Assembly: GCA_016713125.1 (NCBI GenBank)
Contig: JADJPT010000016.1
Location: 41,258-105,257, forward strand
DNA from: Betaproteobacteria bacterium
Lineage (GTDB): Bacteria > Pseudomonadota > Gammaproteobacteria > Burkholderiales > SG8-39
DNA length: 64,000 nt
Direction: 5' to 3'
Part shown: one piece after another, positions 51,392-59,240 of the stretch
How positions within the stretch are numbered: the stretch's first letter is position 1
How the letters are laid out: each line of letters starts with the position of its first letter
The notes under the pieces: model-generated
The model's database searches: none
The model's input: the letters and a program-made list of their open reading frames with translations, nothing else
Told to the model about the DNA's origin: nothing
Program-made: the position numbers and the translations under genes

Positions 51392-53030
51392 GCGCGCCCT
51401 CGCAGCCCGCCGCCATGAACGACGCTTCCTCCCTGCCGACCTGTTGCGCGAGGTGGCGCGACGCCGCACCTTCGCGATCATCTCGCACCCGGACGCGGGC
51501 AAGACGACGCTGACCGAGAAGCTGCTGCTGTTCGGCGGCGCGATCCAGCTCGCCGGCACGGTCAAGGCGCGCAAGAGCGCGCGCCACGCGACCTCCGACT
51601 GGATGGAGGTCGAGAAGCAGCGCGGCATCTCGGTGACCAGCTCGGTGATGCAGTTCGAGTACGCCGGCCACACCGTGAACCTGCTCGACACCCCGGGCCA
51701 CGAGGATTTCTCCGAGGACACCTACCGCGTGCTGACCGCGGTCGACGCCGCGGTGATGGTGATCGACGCGGCCAAGGGCGTGGAGGCGCAGACCATCAAG
51801 CTGCTCGAGGTCTGCCGGCTGCGCAACACGCCGATCATCACCTTCGTCAACAAGATGGACCGCGAGGTGCGCGAGCCCGTCGAGCTGCTCGAGGAGATCG
51901 AGGCGGTGCTGAAGATCGACTGCGCGCCGATCAGCTGGCCGATCGGCATGGGCAAGACCTTCCGCGGCGTGTTCCACCTGCTGCAGGACCGCCTGCAGCG
52001 CTTCACGCCGGGCGAGGAAAAGAAGAGCGAGGCCGGCGAACTGATCGAGGGCCTGGCCAACCCGCGCCTGGACGAGCTGTTCCCCGGCGAGACCGGCAAC
52101 CTGCGCCGCGACGTCGATCTGATCCGCGGCGCCAGCATGCCCTTCGACCTGGAGCTGTTCCTGGCCGGGCAGCAGACGCCGGTGTTCTTCGGTTCGGGCA
52201 TCAACAACTTCGGCGTGCAGGAGATCCTGCAGGCGCTGGTCGAGTGGGCGCCGCCGCCGCAGCCGCGCGACGGCACGCTGCGCGCGGTGCAGCCGGCCGA
52301 GGCGCCGTTCTCGGGCTTCGTGTTCAAGATCCAGGCCAACATGGACCCGCGCCACCGCGACCGCATCGCCTTCCTGCGCGTGTGCTCGGGGCGCTACGCG
52401 CCGGGCATGAAGGTGCGCCACGTGCGCATCGGCAAGGAGATCAAGCTGGCCAACGCGCTGACCTTCATGGCCAACGAGCGGGTGGCCAGCGAGGACGCCG
52501 TGGCCGGCGACATCATCGGCATCCACAACCACGGGCAGCTGCAGATCGGCGACACGCTGACCGAAGGCGAGAACCTGTCGTACAAGGGCATCCCGTACTT
52601 CTCGCCGGAACTGTTCCGCGTCGCGCGGCCGCGCGACCCGTTCAAGGCCAAGCCGCTGGCCAAGGGCCTGCAGGAGCTGGGCGAGGAGGGCGCCATCCAG
52701 GTGTTCCAGACCGCGCTGGGCAGCACCCTGCTGGGCGCGGTCGGCCCGCTGCAGTTCGAGGTGGTGGCGCAGCGCCTGCAGAGCGAATACAAGGTCGACG
52801 CGGTGTACGACCCGGCCGACATCCAGACCGCGCGCTGGCTGACCTTCCCCGACGAGAACACGCGCAAGAACTTCGAGCGCGACCAGTCCGCGCGCCTGGC
52901 CGAGGACGTGGACGGCAACCCGGTGTTCCTCGCCCCCAACCGCCCGGTGCTGCAGGTGACCATGGAGCGCTGGCCGAAGGTGGGCTTCCACGCCGTGCGC
53001 GAGCACGGGCAGAGGATGGCGCAGGGGTAG
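51390..53030 (+). CDS. prfC: Peptide chain release factor 3
   Basis: Translational GTPase that recycles RF1/RF2. It has 546 residues from ATG 51390. Guanine-nucleotide motifs are SHPDAGKTT (32-40), the switch region EKQRGISVTSSVMQFEY, DTPGHEDFSEDT and FVNKMDRE. The rest matches the length and end of RF3. The N-terminus is doubtful. GGAGG and TATAAT both precede ATG 51390, but a second ATG at 51416 opens MNDASSLP in another frame, and two bases lost near 51436 would join it to ADLLREVARRR, a more typical RF3 start. I keep 51390 and flag a possible indel. Confidence 0.93.
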   Translation: MRALAARRHERRFLPADLLREVARRRTFAIISHPDAGKTTLTEKLLLFGGAIQLAGTVKARKSARHATSDWMEVEKQRGISVTSSVMQFEYAGHTVNLLDTPGHEDFSEDTYRVLTAVDAAVMVIDAAKGVEAQTIKLLEVCRLRNTPIITFVNKMDREVREPVELLEEIEAVLKIDCAPISWPIGMGKTFRGVFHLLQDRLQRFTPGEEKKSEAGELIEGLANPRLDELFPGETGNLRRDVDLIRGASMPFDLELFLAGQQTPVFFGSGINNFGVQEILQALVEWAPPPQPRDGTLRAVQPAEAPFSGFVFKIQANMDPRHRDRIAFLRVCSGRYAPGMKVRHVRIGKEIKLANALTFMANERVASEDAVAGDIIGIHNHGQLQIGDTLTEGENLSYKGIPYFSPELFRVARPRDPFKAKPLAKGLQELGEEGAIQVFQTALGSTLLGAVGPLQFEVVAQRLQSEYKVDAVYDPADIQTARWLTFPDENTRKNFERDQSARLAEDVDGNPVFLAPNRPVLQVTMERWPKVGFHAVREHGQRMAQG

Positions 53031-53042
53031 CGGCGGGTCAGG

Positions 53043-53115
53043 CTGTCAGGCAAATGCTGACAGAATCGGTGAATTACTCCAGCGCTGGAGCGGTGTTCCG
53101 GCCGAAATGCTGACA
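53043..53115. repeat. Structured intergenic region between convergent prfC and transglutaminase
   Basis: It contains the inverted repeat CTGTCAG/CTGACAG (53043-53049, 53057-53063), the perfect palindrome CTCCAGCGCTGGAG (53077-53090), an 11-base direct repeat AAATGCTGACA (53052-53062 and 53105-53115) flanking it, and at 53085-53101 the CTGGAGCGG...TCCGG block shared with the repeats at 11605 and 41965. Confidence 0.75.
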
Positions 53116-53149
53116 TCGACCGGGGAATGCGGGGGCGGTCGTTGCGTCC

Positions 53150-53938
53150 TCAGCCCTGCGCCTGCCGCTGCGCCTGTCGCGGCGCCCTGGCCACGCGCGC
53201 CTTGGCGCGCATCTCCATGGTCTCCAGGCCGCCGCCGGTGCGGATGCCGCGGATCGGGCAGGCGTCGAGGTAGTCGGCGCCGATCGCCAGCTTGATGTGC
53301 TGCTCGCCGGCCGACGCGCCGGCGGCGAGGTCGAAGCTGCGCCAGCGGTCCTCCACCCAGGCCTCGGCCCAGGCGTGCATGCCCACCGTGGCCGGGGCGT
53401 CCTTGCCGGCGGCCGGCGTGTGCACGTAGCCCGAGACGTAGCGCGCCGGCACGCCCAGGTGCCGGCAGCAGGCGATGAAGGCATGCGTGAGGGCGTCGTT
53501 GTCGGCGAGCTTGCCGCGCTTCTTGGCCAGCACGGCACCCAGCTCGCGCAGGCCGCCGGGCGAGCCGGACTGGCGGCGCGCGGCTTCGGCGGTGTGCAGC
53601 AGGGCGGCGTCTGCGCGCGTCAGCGGCGTGGCGCGCAGGAACACCAGCGGCGAGAGCGGGTTGGGGCCGCTGTCGGCCGGCTCGTCGACGGCGTCCAGGG
53701 TGTCGACCACGCCGAAGGCGCGGATGCGGATCTCGGCCACCGGTTTGTCCAGGGTCAGCACGTCCAGTACGTTGCCGTAGCCGTCCTGCGTGCGGGTGGC
53801 GGTGCCGGAGGTCTCCAGCGTCCACTCGAGCACCTGCTGGCGCGCGCTGCTGGTGGGCGTGAGGCGCAGCACCTGCGTGGAGGAGCGCACCGGCGCGTCG
53901 TAGCGGTACAGGGTTTCGTGTTCGATCTCGAGTTTCAT
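53150..53938 (-). CDS. Transglutaminase-like protein apparently lacking the catalytic cysteine
   Basis: It has 262 residues from ATG 53938. The N-terminal 80 residues form the bacterial transglutaminase-like domain (LEIEHETLYRYDAPVRSS), followed by the papain-like core. The histidine and aspartate of the triad are present (His188 in GMHAWAEAW, Asp203 in SFDLAAG), and HAFIACCRHLGVPARYVSGY is standard. Where family members have GVCQDHAH, this protein reads LADNDALTH, with Asn147 at the cysteine position. It may be a non-hydrolytic partner of the alpha-E and ATP-grasp proteins encoded just upstream. Confidence 0.87.
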   Translation of the reverse strand: MKLEIEHETLYRYDAPVRSSTQVLRLTPTSSARQQVLEWTLETSGTATRTQDGYGNVLDVLTLDKPVAEIRIRAFGVVDTLDAVDEPADSGPNPLSPLVFLRATPLTRADAALLHTAEAARRQSGSPGGLRELGAVLAKKRGKLADNDALTHAFIACCRHLGVPARYVSGYVHTPAAGKDAPATVGMHAWAEAWVEDRWRSFDLAAGASAGEQHIKLAIGADYLDACPIRGIRTGGGLETMEMRAKARVARAPRQAQRQAQG

Positions 53939-53951
53939 GCCGTGCCCCGCT

Positions 53952-54893
53952 TCATACCGTACCAAGGTAGGCGCGCTGGATGCGCGCGCCCAGCGTGTCG
54001 ATGTCGGTGAGCACCTCCTCGAGGTACTCGTGCACGCCGCCCTGGAAGATCTCCTCGATGTCGGCGTAGGTCAGGCGCACGAGCAGTTCGTGCGCCAGCC
54101 GCTGGGCGGCCTGGTCGCCCTGGCCCTCGATGCGGTCCAGCGCCTCGCACACCTGGTTGAAGCAGGCGGCCAGCGAGCGCGGCATGCGCCGCTCGAGGAT
54201 CAGCAGCTGCGCGACCTTGATCGGGAAGATCTGGTCGCGGTACAGCGCGCGGTAGGTCTCGAACGAGGACACCGAGCGCAGCAGCGCCGCCCACTGGTAG
54301 TAGTCGAGCGCGCCGCCCACGTCCTCCACCCGCGGCAGCAGGATGTGGTATTTCACGTCGAGGATGCGTGCGGTGTTGTCGGCGCGCTCCAGGTGCGTGC
54401 CCAGGCGCGAGAAGTTGAACGCCTCGCCGCGCACGATGGTGCCGTAGGTCACGCCGCGGAACAGGTGAGAGCGGTCCTTCACCCAGTCGAAGAAGCGCGT
54501 CGCGTCGCCGTCGACGATCTCCTTGCGCTTGAAGCCCTTCAGCTCCAGCCAGGTGGCGTTCAGCGTCTCCCACATCTCGGAGGTGATCTGCCAGCGCACG
54601 GCGTGCGCGTTCTCGCGCGCCCATTTCAGGCACGAATAGATCGACGAGGGGTTCTTCTGGTCGAGCGCGAGGAAGTCGATCAGCGTGGCCAGCGTGAGCT
54701 TGTCGTGGCGCTCGAAGAACATCTCCTCGGAGTCGGTGATCGACAGCGGCGCATGCAGGTTCTTCTCCTGCGAGCCGGGCGAGGCGAACAGCACCAGGTT
54801 GGAGGTCACGCCGAGGATGCGCGCCATGTTCTCGGCGCGCTCCATCTGGCGCGACATCCAGTAGATCCGGTCGGCGACCCGCGAGAGCATCAT
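53952..54893 (-). CDS. Alpha-E domain protein
   Basis: It has 313 residues, almost entirely helical, with the family start MLSRVADRIYWMSRQMERAE. Alpha-E proteins always travel with a circularly permuted ATP-grasp enzyme and a transglutaminase-like protein; the set is thought to make or cleave an unknown peptide-type bond. ATG 54893 overlaps the ATP-grasp stop (ATGATG), and the second Met at 54890 is an alternative. The transglutaminase gene follows 13 bases on. Function of the alpha-E domain remains undescribed. Confidence 0.93.
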   Translation of the reverse strand: MMLSRVADRIYWMSRQMERAENMARILGVTSNLVLFASPGSQEKNLHAPLSITDSEEMFFERHDKLTLATLIDFLALDQKNPSSIYSCLKWARENAHAVRWQITSEMWETLNATWLELKGFKRKEIVDGDATRFFDWVKDRSHLFRGVTYGTIVRGEAFNFSRLGTHLERADNTARILDVKYHILLPRVEDVGGALDYYQWAALLRSVSSFETYRALYRDQIFPIKVAQLLILERRMPRSLAACFNQVCEALDRIEGQGDQAAQRLAHELLVRLTYADIEEIFQGGVHEYLEEVLTDIDTLGARIQRAYLGTV

Positions 54894-56353
54894 TCCACCA
54901 CCCAGGTGTCTTTGGTGCCGCCGCCCTGCGAGGAGTTGACCACCAGCGAGCCGTCCTTGAGCGCCACGCGGGTCAGGCCGCCCGGCACGAACTTGACGTC
55001 CTTGCCCGAGAGCACGAAGGGGCGCAGGTCGATGTGGCGCGGCGCGATGCCCTGCTCGACGAAGGTCGGGCAGGTCGACAGCGACAGCGTGGGCTGGGCG
55101 ATGTAGTTGGCCGGGTTGGCCTGGATCAGCGTGCGGAAGGTCTCGATCTCCTCCTTCGTCGCCGCCGGGCCGATCAGCATGCCGTAGCCGCCCGAGCCCT
55201 GCACTTCCTTGACCACCAGTTCGGCCAGGTTGTCCATCACGTGCTCGTAGTCGGCCGGCTTCTTGCATTGCCAGGTCGGCACGTTGTTGAGGATGGGATC
55301 CTCGCCCAGGTAGAAGCGGATCATGTCCGGCACGTAGGGGTAGGTCGACTTGTCGTCGGCCACGCCGGTGCCCATGGCGTTGGCCAGGCCGACGTTGCCG
55401 GCGCGGTACACCGAGAGCAGGCCCGGCACGCCGAGCATCGAATCCGGCCGGAAGGCGAGCGGGTCGAGGTAAGGGTCGTCGATGCGCCGGTAGATCACGT
55501 CGACGCGCTGCCGGCCGCCGGTGGTGCGCATGTAGACGTGGCCGTCCTTGACGAACAGGTCGGCGCCCTCGACCAGCTCGACGCCCATCTGCTGGGCCAG
55601 GAAGGCGTGCTCGAAGTAGGCGCTGTTGTACTGGCCGGGGGTGAGCACCACCACCGTGGGTTCGCGCATCTCGCGCGGCGCGGCGGCGCGCAGCGTGTCG
55701 AGCAGCAGGCCGGGGTAGTGCTCGATGGGCAGCACCGCCTGGCGCGCGAACAGCTCGGGGAACAGCCGCATCATCATCTTGCGGTTCTCGAGCATGTACG
55801 ACACGCCCGAGGGGGTGCGCAGGTTGTCCTCGAGCACGTAGTAGTTGCCGTCCTCGTGGCGGATCAGGTCGATGCCGGAGATCTGCGAGTACACCCGGTT
55901 GGGCAGGTCGAGGCCGACCATGGCCACCTGGTAGGCCTCGTTGGTGAGCACCTGCTCGGCGGGGATCACGCCGGCCTTGAGGATCTCCTGGCCGTGGTAG
56001 ATGTCGTGCAGGAAGCGGTTCAGCGCGGTGACGCGCTGCTTCAGGCCGCGCGCCAGCATCTCCCACTCGGCCAGCGGAATGATGCGCGGCACGATGTCGA
56101 AGGGGATCAGGCGCTCGGCGCCGGCGTCCTCGCCATACACGGCGAAGGTGATGCCGATGCGGTGGAACAGCAGGTCGGCCTCGCGGCGCTTTTCGGCCAC
56201 GCGTTCCGGGGGCATGCCCTGCAGCCACTCGACCAGCGGCCGGTAGTGTTCGCGGACCGGGTCGCCGATCTGGTCCCGTCCCGCCGCCTTGCCGGCCCGG
56301 CGGCCGGGAAGGTACATCTCGTCGTAATGCTGGCGCGGCGTTGGTGCGGGCAT
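54890..56353 (-). CDS. Circularly permuted ATP-grasp type 2 ligase-like protein
   Basis: It has 487 residues. The circularly permuted ATP-grasp fold is recognised by ITFAVYGEDAGAERLIPFD near residue 70, the RTPSGVSYMLENRKMMMRL segment, RRIDDPYLDPLAFRPDS, KSTYPYVPDMIRFYLGEDPIL and VVKEVQGSGGYGMLIGP. Such enzymes are predicted to form amide bonds with ATP; no substrate is established. It is first in a three-gene operon with the alpha-E and transglutaminase proteins. The N-terminus (PAPTPRQHYDEMYLPG) is typical. Confidence 0.93.
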   Translation of the reverse strand: MPAPTPRQHYDEMYLPGRRAGKAAGRDQIGDPVREHYRPLVEWLQGMPPERVAEKRREADLLFHRIGITFAVYGEDAGAERLIPFDIVPRIIPLAEWEMLARGLKQRVTALNRFLHDIYHGQEILKAGVIPAEQVLTNEAYQVAMVGLDLPNRVYSQISGIDLIRHEDGNYYVLEDNLRTPSGVSYMLENRKMMMRLFPELFARQAVLPIEHYPGLLLDTLRAAAPREMREPTVVVLTPGQYNSAYFEHAFLAQQMGVELVEGADLFVKDGHVYMRTTGGRQRVDVIYRRIDDPYLDPLAFRPDSMLGVPGLLSVYRAGNVGLANAMGTGVADDKSTYPYVPDMIRFYLGEDPILNNVPTWQCKKPADYEHVMDNLAELVVKEVQGSGGYGMLIGPAATKEEIETFRTLIQANPANYIAQPTLSLSTCPTFVEQGIAPRHIDLRPFVLSGKDVKFVPGGLTRVALKDGSLVVNSSQGGGTKDTWVVE

Positions 56354-56489
56354 GGCTGTGCTCGAAAGGTGTGCACCACTCTAAGCAACCGGTGTGCCAC
56401 TGGCAAGGCTGGATGGAGAACGTCGGTGCTGCGTTGGCGGCGCCGGGGCGGCGCACCGTAGCGGTGCGTCGTCCCGGGTGAAGCGCGAT

Positions 56490-57341
56490 TCAGGCCAGTT
56501 CGACCTCGGCGGACATCGCCAGGCACCCCTCGGCGTTGGCCGCCCACAGGCGCGCCTGCGTGCCCTCGATGGCGCCGTTCAGCGTGAACGGGGCGGTATC
56601 GAACAGCGGGCTGACGCCGCGAAAGGCAAAGCGCTTCAGCGGGCGCGCGGTGCGCCGGGCCAGCGCGCCGGCCAGCAGGGTGGCGATCAGCGGTCCGTGC
56701 ACCAGCAGCCCGGGGTAGCCCTCTTCCTCGCGCACATACGGCAGGTCGTAGTGGATGCGATGGCCGTTGAAGGTCAGCGCCGAGTAGCGGAACAGCAGCA
56801 CAGGGTCGGCCTGCAGCGTGTCGCTCCATTGCGCGCCGGAGGGCGCAGGCGGCGGCGCCGGGGGCCTGTCGCCGGGGGCGGCGGCGGCGCGGTAGACCAC
56901 ATCCTGCTCCTCGCTGATGGCCAGGCCGGCCGGACCGGATATCTCGTGCTTCACGGTGACGAACACCAGCGTGCCGGTCTTGCCTTCCTTGACCTTCAGG
57001 TCGGCAATGCTCGAGTGGCGCGTGGCGCGCTCGCCGACCCGCAGCGGGGCGTGGAAGGCCAGGCGCCCGCCGGCCCACATGCGCCGCGGCAGGGGCACCG
57101 GCGGCATGAAGCCGCCGCGATAGGGGTGGCCGCCGGCGCCGGTCTCGCCGGCGCGCCCCACGGGGGCGAAGGTGGTCCAGTGCCACAGCGGCGGCTGCGC
57201 CTCGCCGGCCGCGGGCGCGGCGGGCAGGTCGAGGGTGGCGGCGAGCAGCAGGGTCTCGCGTTCGCTGACCAGGTCGGTGCGCGATTCGCTGCGGCCGATC
57301 CAGGCGGCCAGCGCCTGCGCGTCCAGCGTGGCGGCGCCCAC
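56490..57341 (-). CDS. MaoC-like/FAS1-type acyl-CoA dehydratase (mesaconyl-C4-CoA hydratase-like)
   Basis: It has 283 residues from GTG 57341, two bases beyond the AraC stop. It has two hot-dog-fold halves: an N-terminal part with the MPPVPLPRRMWAGGRLAFHA motif, and a C-terminal MaoC half with FRYSALTFNGHRIHYDLPY (Asn/His of the hydratase motif) and GLLVHGPLIATLLA. This layout matches mesaconyl-C4-CoA hydratase and HTD2-like dehydratases. It is co-transcribed with the second AraC regulator, which probably controls it. Confidence 0.87.
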   Translation of the reverse strand: MGAATLDAQALAAWIGRSESRTDLVSERETLLLAATLDLPAAPAAGEAQPPLWHWTTFAPVGRAGETGAGGHPYRGGFMPPVPLPRRMWAGGRLAFHAPLRVGERATRHSSIADLKVKEGKTGTLVFVTVKHEISGPAGLAISEEQDVVYRAAAAPGDRPPAPPPAPSGAQWSDTLQADPVLLFRYSALTFNGHRIHYDLPYVREEEGYPGLLVHGPLIATLLAGALARRTARPLKRFAFRGVSPLFDTAPFTLNGAIEGTQARLWAANAEGCLAMSAEVELA

Positions 57342-57343
57342 GC

Positions 57344-58270
57344 TCAGTCTTGCGCCGGGTTCGTGTCGGGCGGCGGGCCGGCTTCGCTGCCGGCCGGTGC
57401 CGGCGCGGCGGCCGCCGGCGCGGGCGTGCCGCCGGAACCGGAGGCGGCGCGGCGGTACTCGGAGGGCGAGGCGCCCACCTGGTTCAGGAAGAAGCGCGTG
57501 AAGTTGCTCTGCGCCGAGAAGCCCAGTTCGGCGGAGACGTCGGCGATCTTGGTGTCGCTGGAGGACAGGCGCGTGATCGCCGTTTCCACGCACAGCATGT
57601 CCAGGTACTCGCGCGGCGAGCGCCCGGTGCAGATCTGGAACAGGTCGTAGAAGCGCGAGCGCGACAGCCCCACCTGCATCGCGATCTGGTCCATGTTGAC
57701 GTCCTTGTTGGGACGCGCGCGCAGGATGGCGATGGCGCGGCGGATGCGCTGGTCGGCGAAGCGCGAGCCGCGCCACAGCGGGGAACTCGCGCGCCGCCGG
57801 GCCAGGTAGCTGTCGACGATGGACAGCATCAGTTCCTGCACCATGAACTCCAGCCGGTCGGCCGACAGGAAGCGGTCGTTCAGCATGTCGATGACCATGG
57901 CGTCGGCCAGCTTGCGGATGTGCGGGGTGACGGCTTCGCGGGCGTTCGGCCAGGGGCGCGCTTCGCTGGCGTCGAACGCGGCCGGGAAGCTCTGCTGCAG
58001 CCACTCGGGCCGCAGATGGAAGGCCAGCACCTTTCCCGGCCGGCCGCCTTGCGCGGGCGGGGCGGTCTCGTGCGGCTGCCAGGCGTTCACGAACACGATG
58101 TCGTCGCGCGTCAGCACCGCGCGTTCGCCGGCGACGTAGCACTCGCGCGCGGCGCCGTCGTGGGCGATCAGCAGCTGATGTTCGGCATGCGTGTGCTGCG
58201 CCACCGGCCCGGCATAGTCGTTGAGCAGGACGCGGCCGAACCGGCCTTCGAATACCCTGAGTGCTGTCAA
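57344..58270 (-). CDS. AraC-family transcriptional regulator (paralogue of the one at 13559)
   Basis: It has 308 residues starting at TTG 58270, the only plausible start before VFEGRFGRVLLNDY. The N-terminal effector domain (AQHTHAEHQLLIAHDG, VNAWQPHETAPP) and C-terminal double helix-turn-helix (IAMQVGLSRSRFYDLFQICT and DVSAELGFSAQSNFTRFFLN) follow the same plan as the regulator at 13559-14422. A Pro/Ala-rich tail of 35 residues ends the protein. It precedes the dehydratase gene and likely regulates it. Confidence 0.9.
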   Translation of the reverse strand: MTALRVFEGRFGRVLLNDYAGPVAQHTHAEHQLLIAHDGAARECYVAGERAVLTRDDIVFVNAWQPHETAPPAQGGRPGKVLAFHLRPEWLQQSFPAAFDASEARPWPNAREAVTPHIRKLADAMVIDMLNDRFLSADRLEFMVQELMLSIVDSYLARRRASSPLWRGSRFADQRIRRAIAILRARPNKDVNMDQIAMQVGLSRSRFYDLFQICTGRSPREYLDMLCVETAITRLSSSDTKIADVSAELGFSAQSNFTRFFLNQVGASPSEYRRAASGSGGTPAPAAAAPAPAGSEAGPPPDTNPAQD

Positions 58271-58367
58271 ACCATCCCCCGAAACCTGGATCCTGCCCGT
58301 TCTCTCGCCGTGCGGATTGCAGCGGCGCCCCCCCGGGCCTGCGTCAGCCCGAATGATACCGCCTGTT

Positions 58368-58838
58368 TCAATAGGCCAGCCAGCGCGGACGCTTGGCCGA
58401 GATCACGCCGGTATTGACGCCCACCCAGTTCAGCCCGCCGAACAGCCGGCCGTGCTCGATCTTCACGCAGCGGTCCATGACGGTGTCCAGGCCGGCGGCG
58501 GCGGCGAGCGCGGCGGCGGCCTCGTTCTTCACACCGATCTGCTGCCACAGCACCCGGGCGCCGATGGCGATCGCCGCCTCGGCCAGCGGGAGGATGCGCT
58601 CGGTCTTCTGGAAGCAGTCGACGATGTCGACCTTCTCGGGGATGTCGCGCAGGGAGGGGTAGCACTTCTCGCCCAGCACTTCGGTGTACTGCGGGTTCAC
58701 GGGAATGATGCGGTAGCCGTGCTCCTGCATGTACTTGGCCGCGAAGTAGCTGGGGCGGTGCCAGTTGGCCGACAGGCCGACCACCGCGATGACGCGGTTC
58801 CCGGCCAGTATCCTGCGCAAAACGTCTATGTCTTGCAT
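58368..58838 (-). CDS. CoA-binding domain protein (YccU type)
   Basis: It has 156 residues from ATG 58838. An upstream in-frame ATG at 58865 is possible but overlaps the promoter of the divergent gene. It has a Rossmann-like CoA-binding fold: RVIAVVGLSANWHRPSYFAAKYM, followed by IIPVNPQYTEVLGEKCYPSL and LWQQIGVKNEAAA. The family is found across bacteria with unknown role; it may sense or buffer CoA. It is divergent from the NIPSNAP gene and may share a control region with it. Confidence 0.9.
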   Translation of the reverse strand: MQDIDVLRRILAGNRVIAVVGLSANWHRPSYFAAKYMQEHGYRIIPVNPQYTEVLGEKCYPSLRDIPEKVDIVDCFQKTERILPLAEAAIAIGARVLWQQIGVKNEAAAALAAAAGLDTVMDRCVKIEHGRLFGGLNWVGVNTGVISAKRPRWLAY

Positions 58839-58852
58839 GTCGCCAGCACCCC

Positions 58853-58858
58853 TATAAT
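58853..58858 (+). promoter_or_regulatory. TATAAT -10 hexamer before the NIPSNAP gene
   Basis: A consensus -10 lies 31 bases before the ATG at 58889, with a weak -35. GGGAGA at 58874-58879 is the ribosome-binding site. Confidence 0.55.
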
Positions 58859-58888
58859 CGACCATTCATTGTCGCATGGGAGAGCCAC

Positions 58889-59227
58889 ATGTACGTCGAA
58901 GAGCGCATGTATCTGCTGCATCCGGGCAAGGTGCCCGAGTATTTCAAGCTGTACGAATCCGAGGGCATGGCGGTGCAGGCGCGCCACCTGCCGCACATGG
59001 TCGGCTACTACGTGACCGAAGTCGGCATGCAGAACCTGATCGTGCACATGTGGGCCTACGAGGACCTCAACCAGCGCGACGCCTGTCGCGCGGCGCTGTC
59101 GGCCGACCCGGACTGGCAGGCCTATGTGGCCAAGATCCGGCCGCTGATCATCACCCAGGACACCCGCATCATGAAGCCGGCGCCGTTCTTCCTCGCGCGC
59201 CTGAAGACCATGCTCGGCGCCAAATAG
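58889..59227 (+). CDS. NIPSNAP-family protein
   Basis: It has 112 residues forming one ferredoxin-like alpha/beta domain of the NIPSNAP/Dabb superfamily. YVEERMYLLHPGKVPEYFKLYE and VGYYVTEVGMQNLIVHMWAYE are characteristic. Such proteins often sit beside catabolic genes in Burkholderiales; activity is unproven, though some members bind small hydrophobic compounds. The TPP enzyme gene begins 13 bases after its stop, so the two are likely co-expressed. Confidence 0.92.
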   Translation: MYVEERMYLLHPGKVPEYFKLYESEGMAVQARHLPHMVGYYVTEVGMQNLIVHMWAYEDLNQRDACRAALSADPDWQAYVAKIRPLIITQDTRIMKPAPFFLARLKTMLGAK

Positions 59228-59240
59228 GGTGCCCGCGGCC

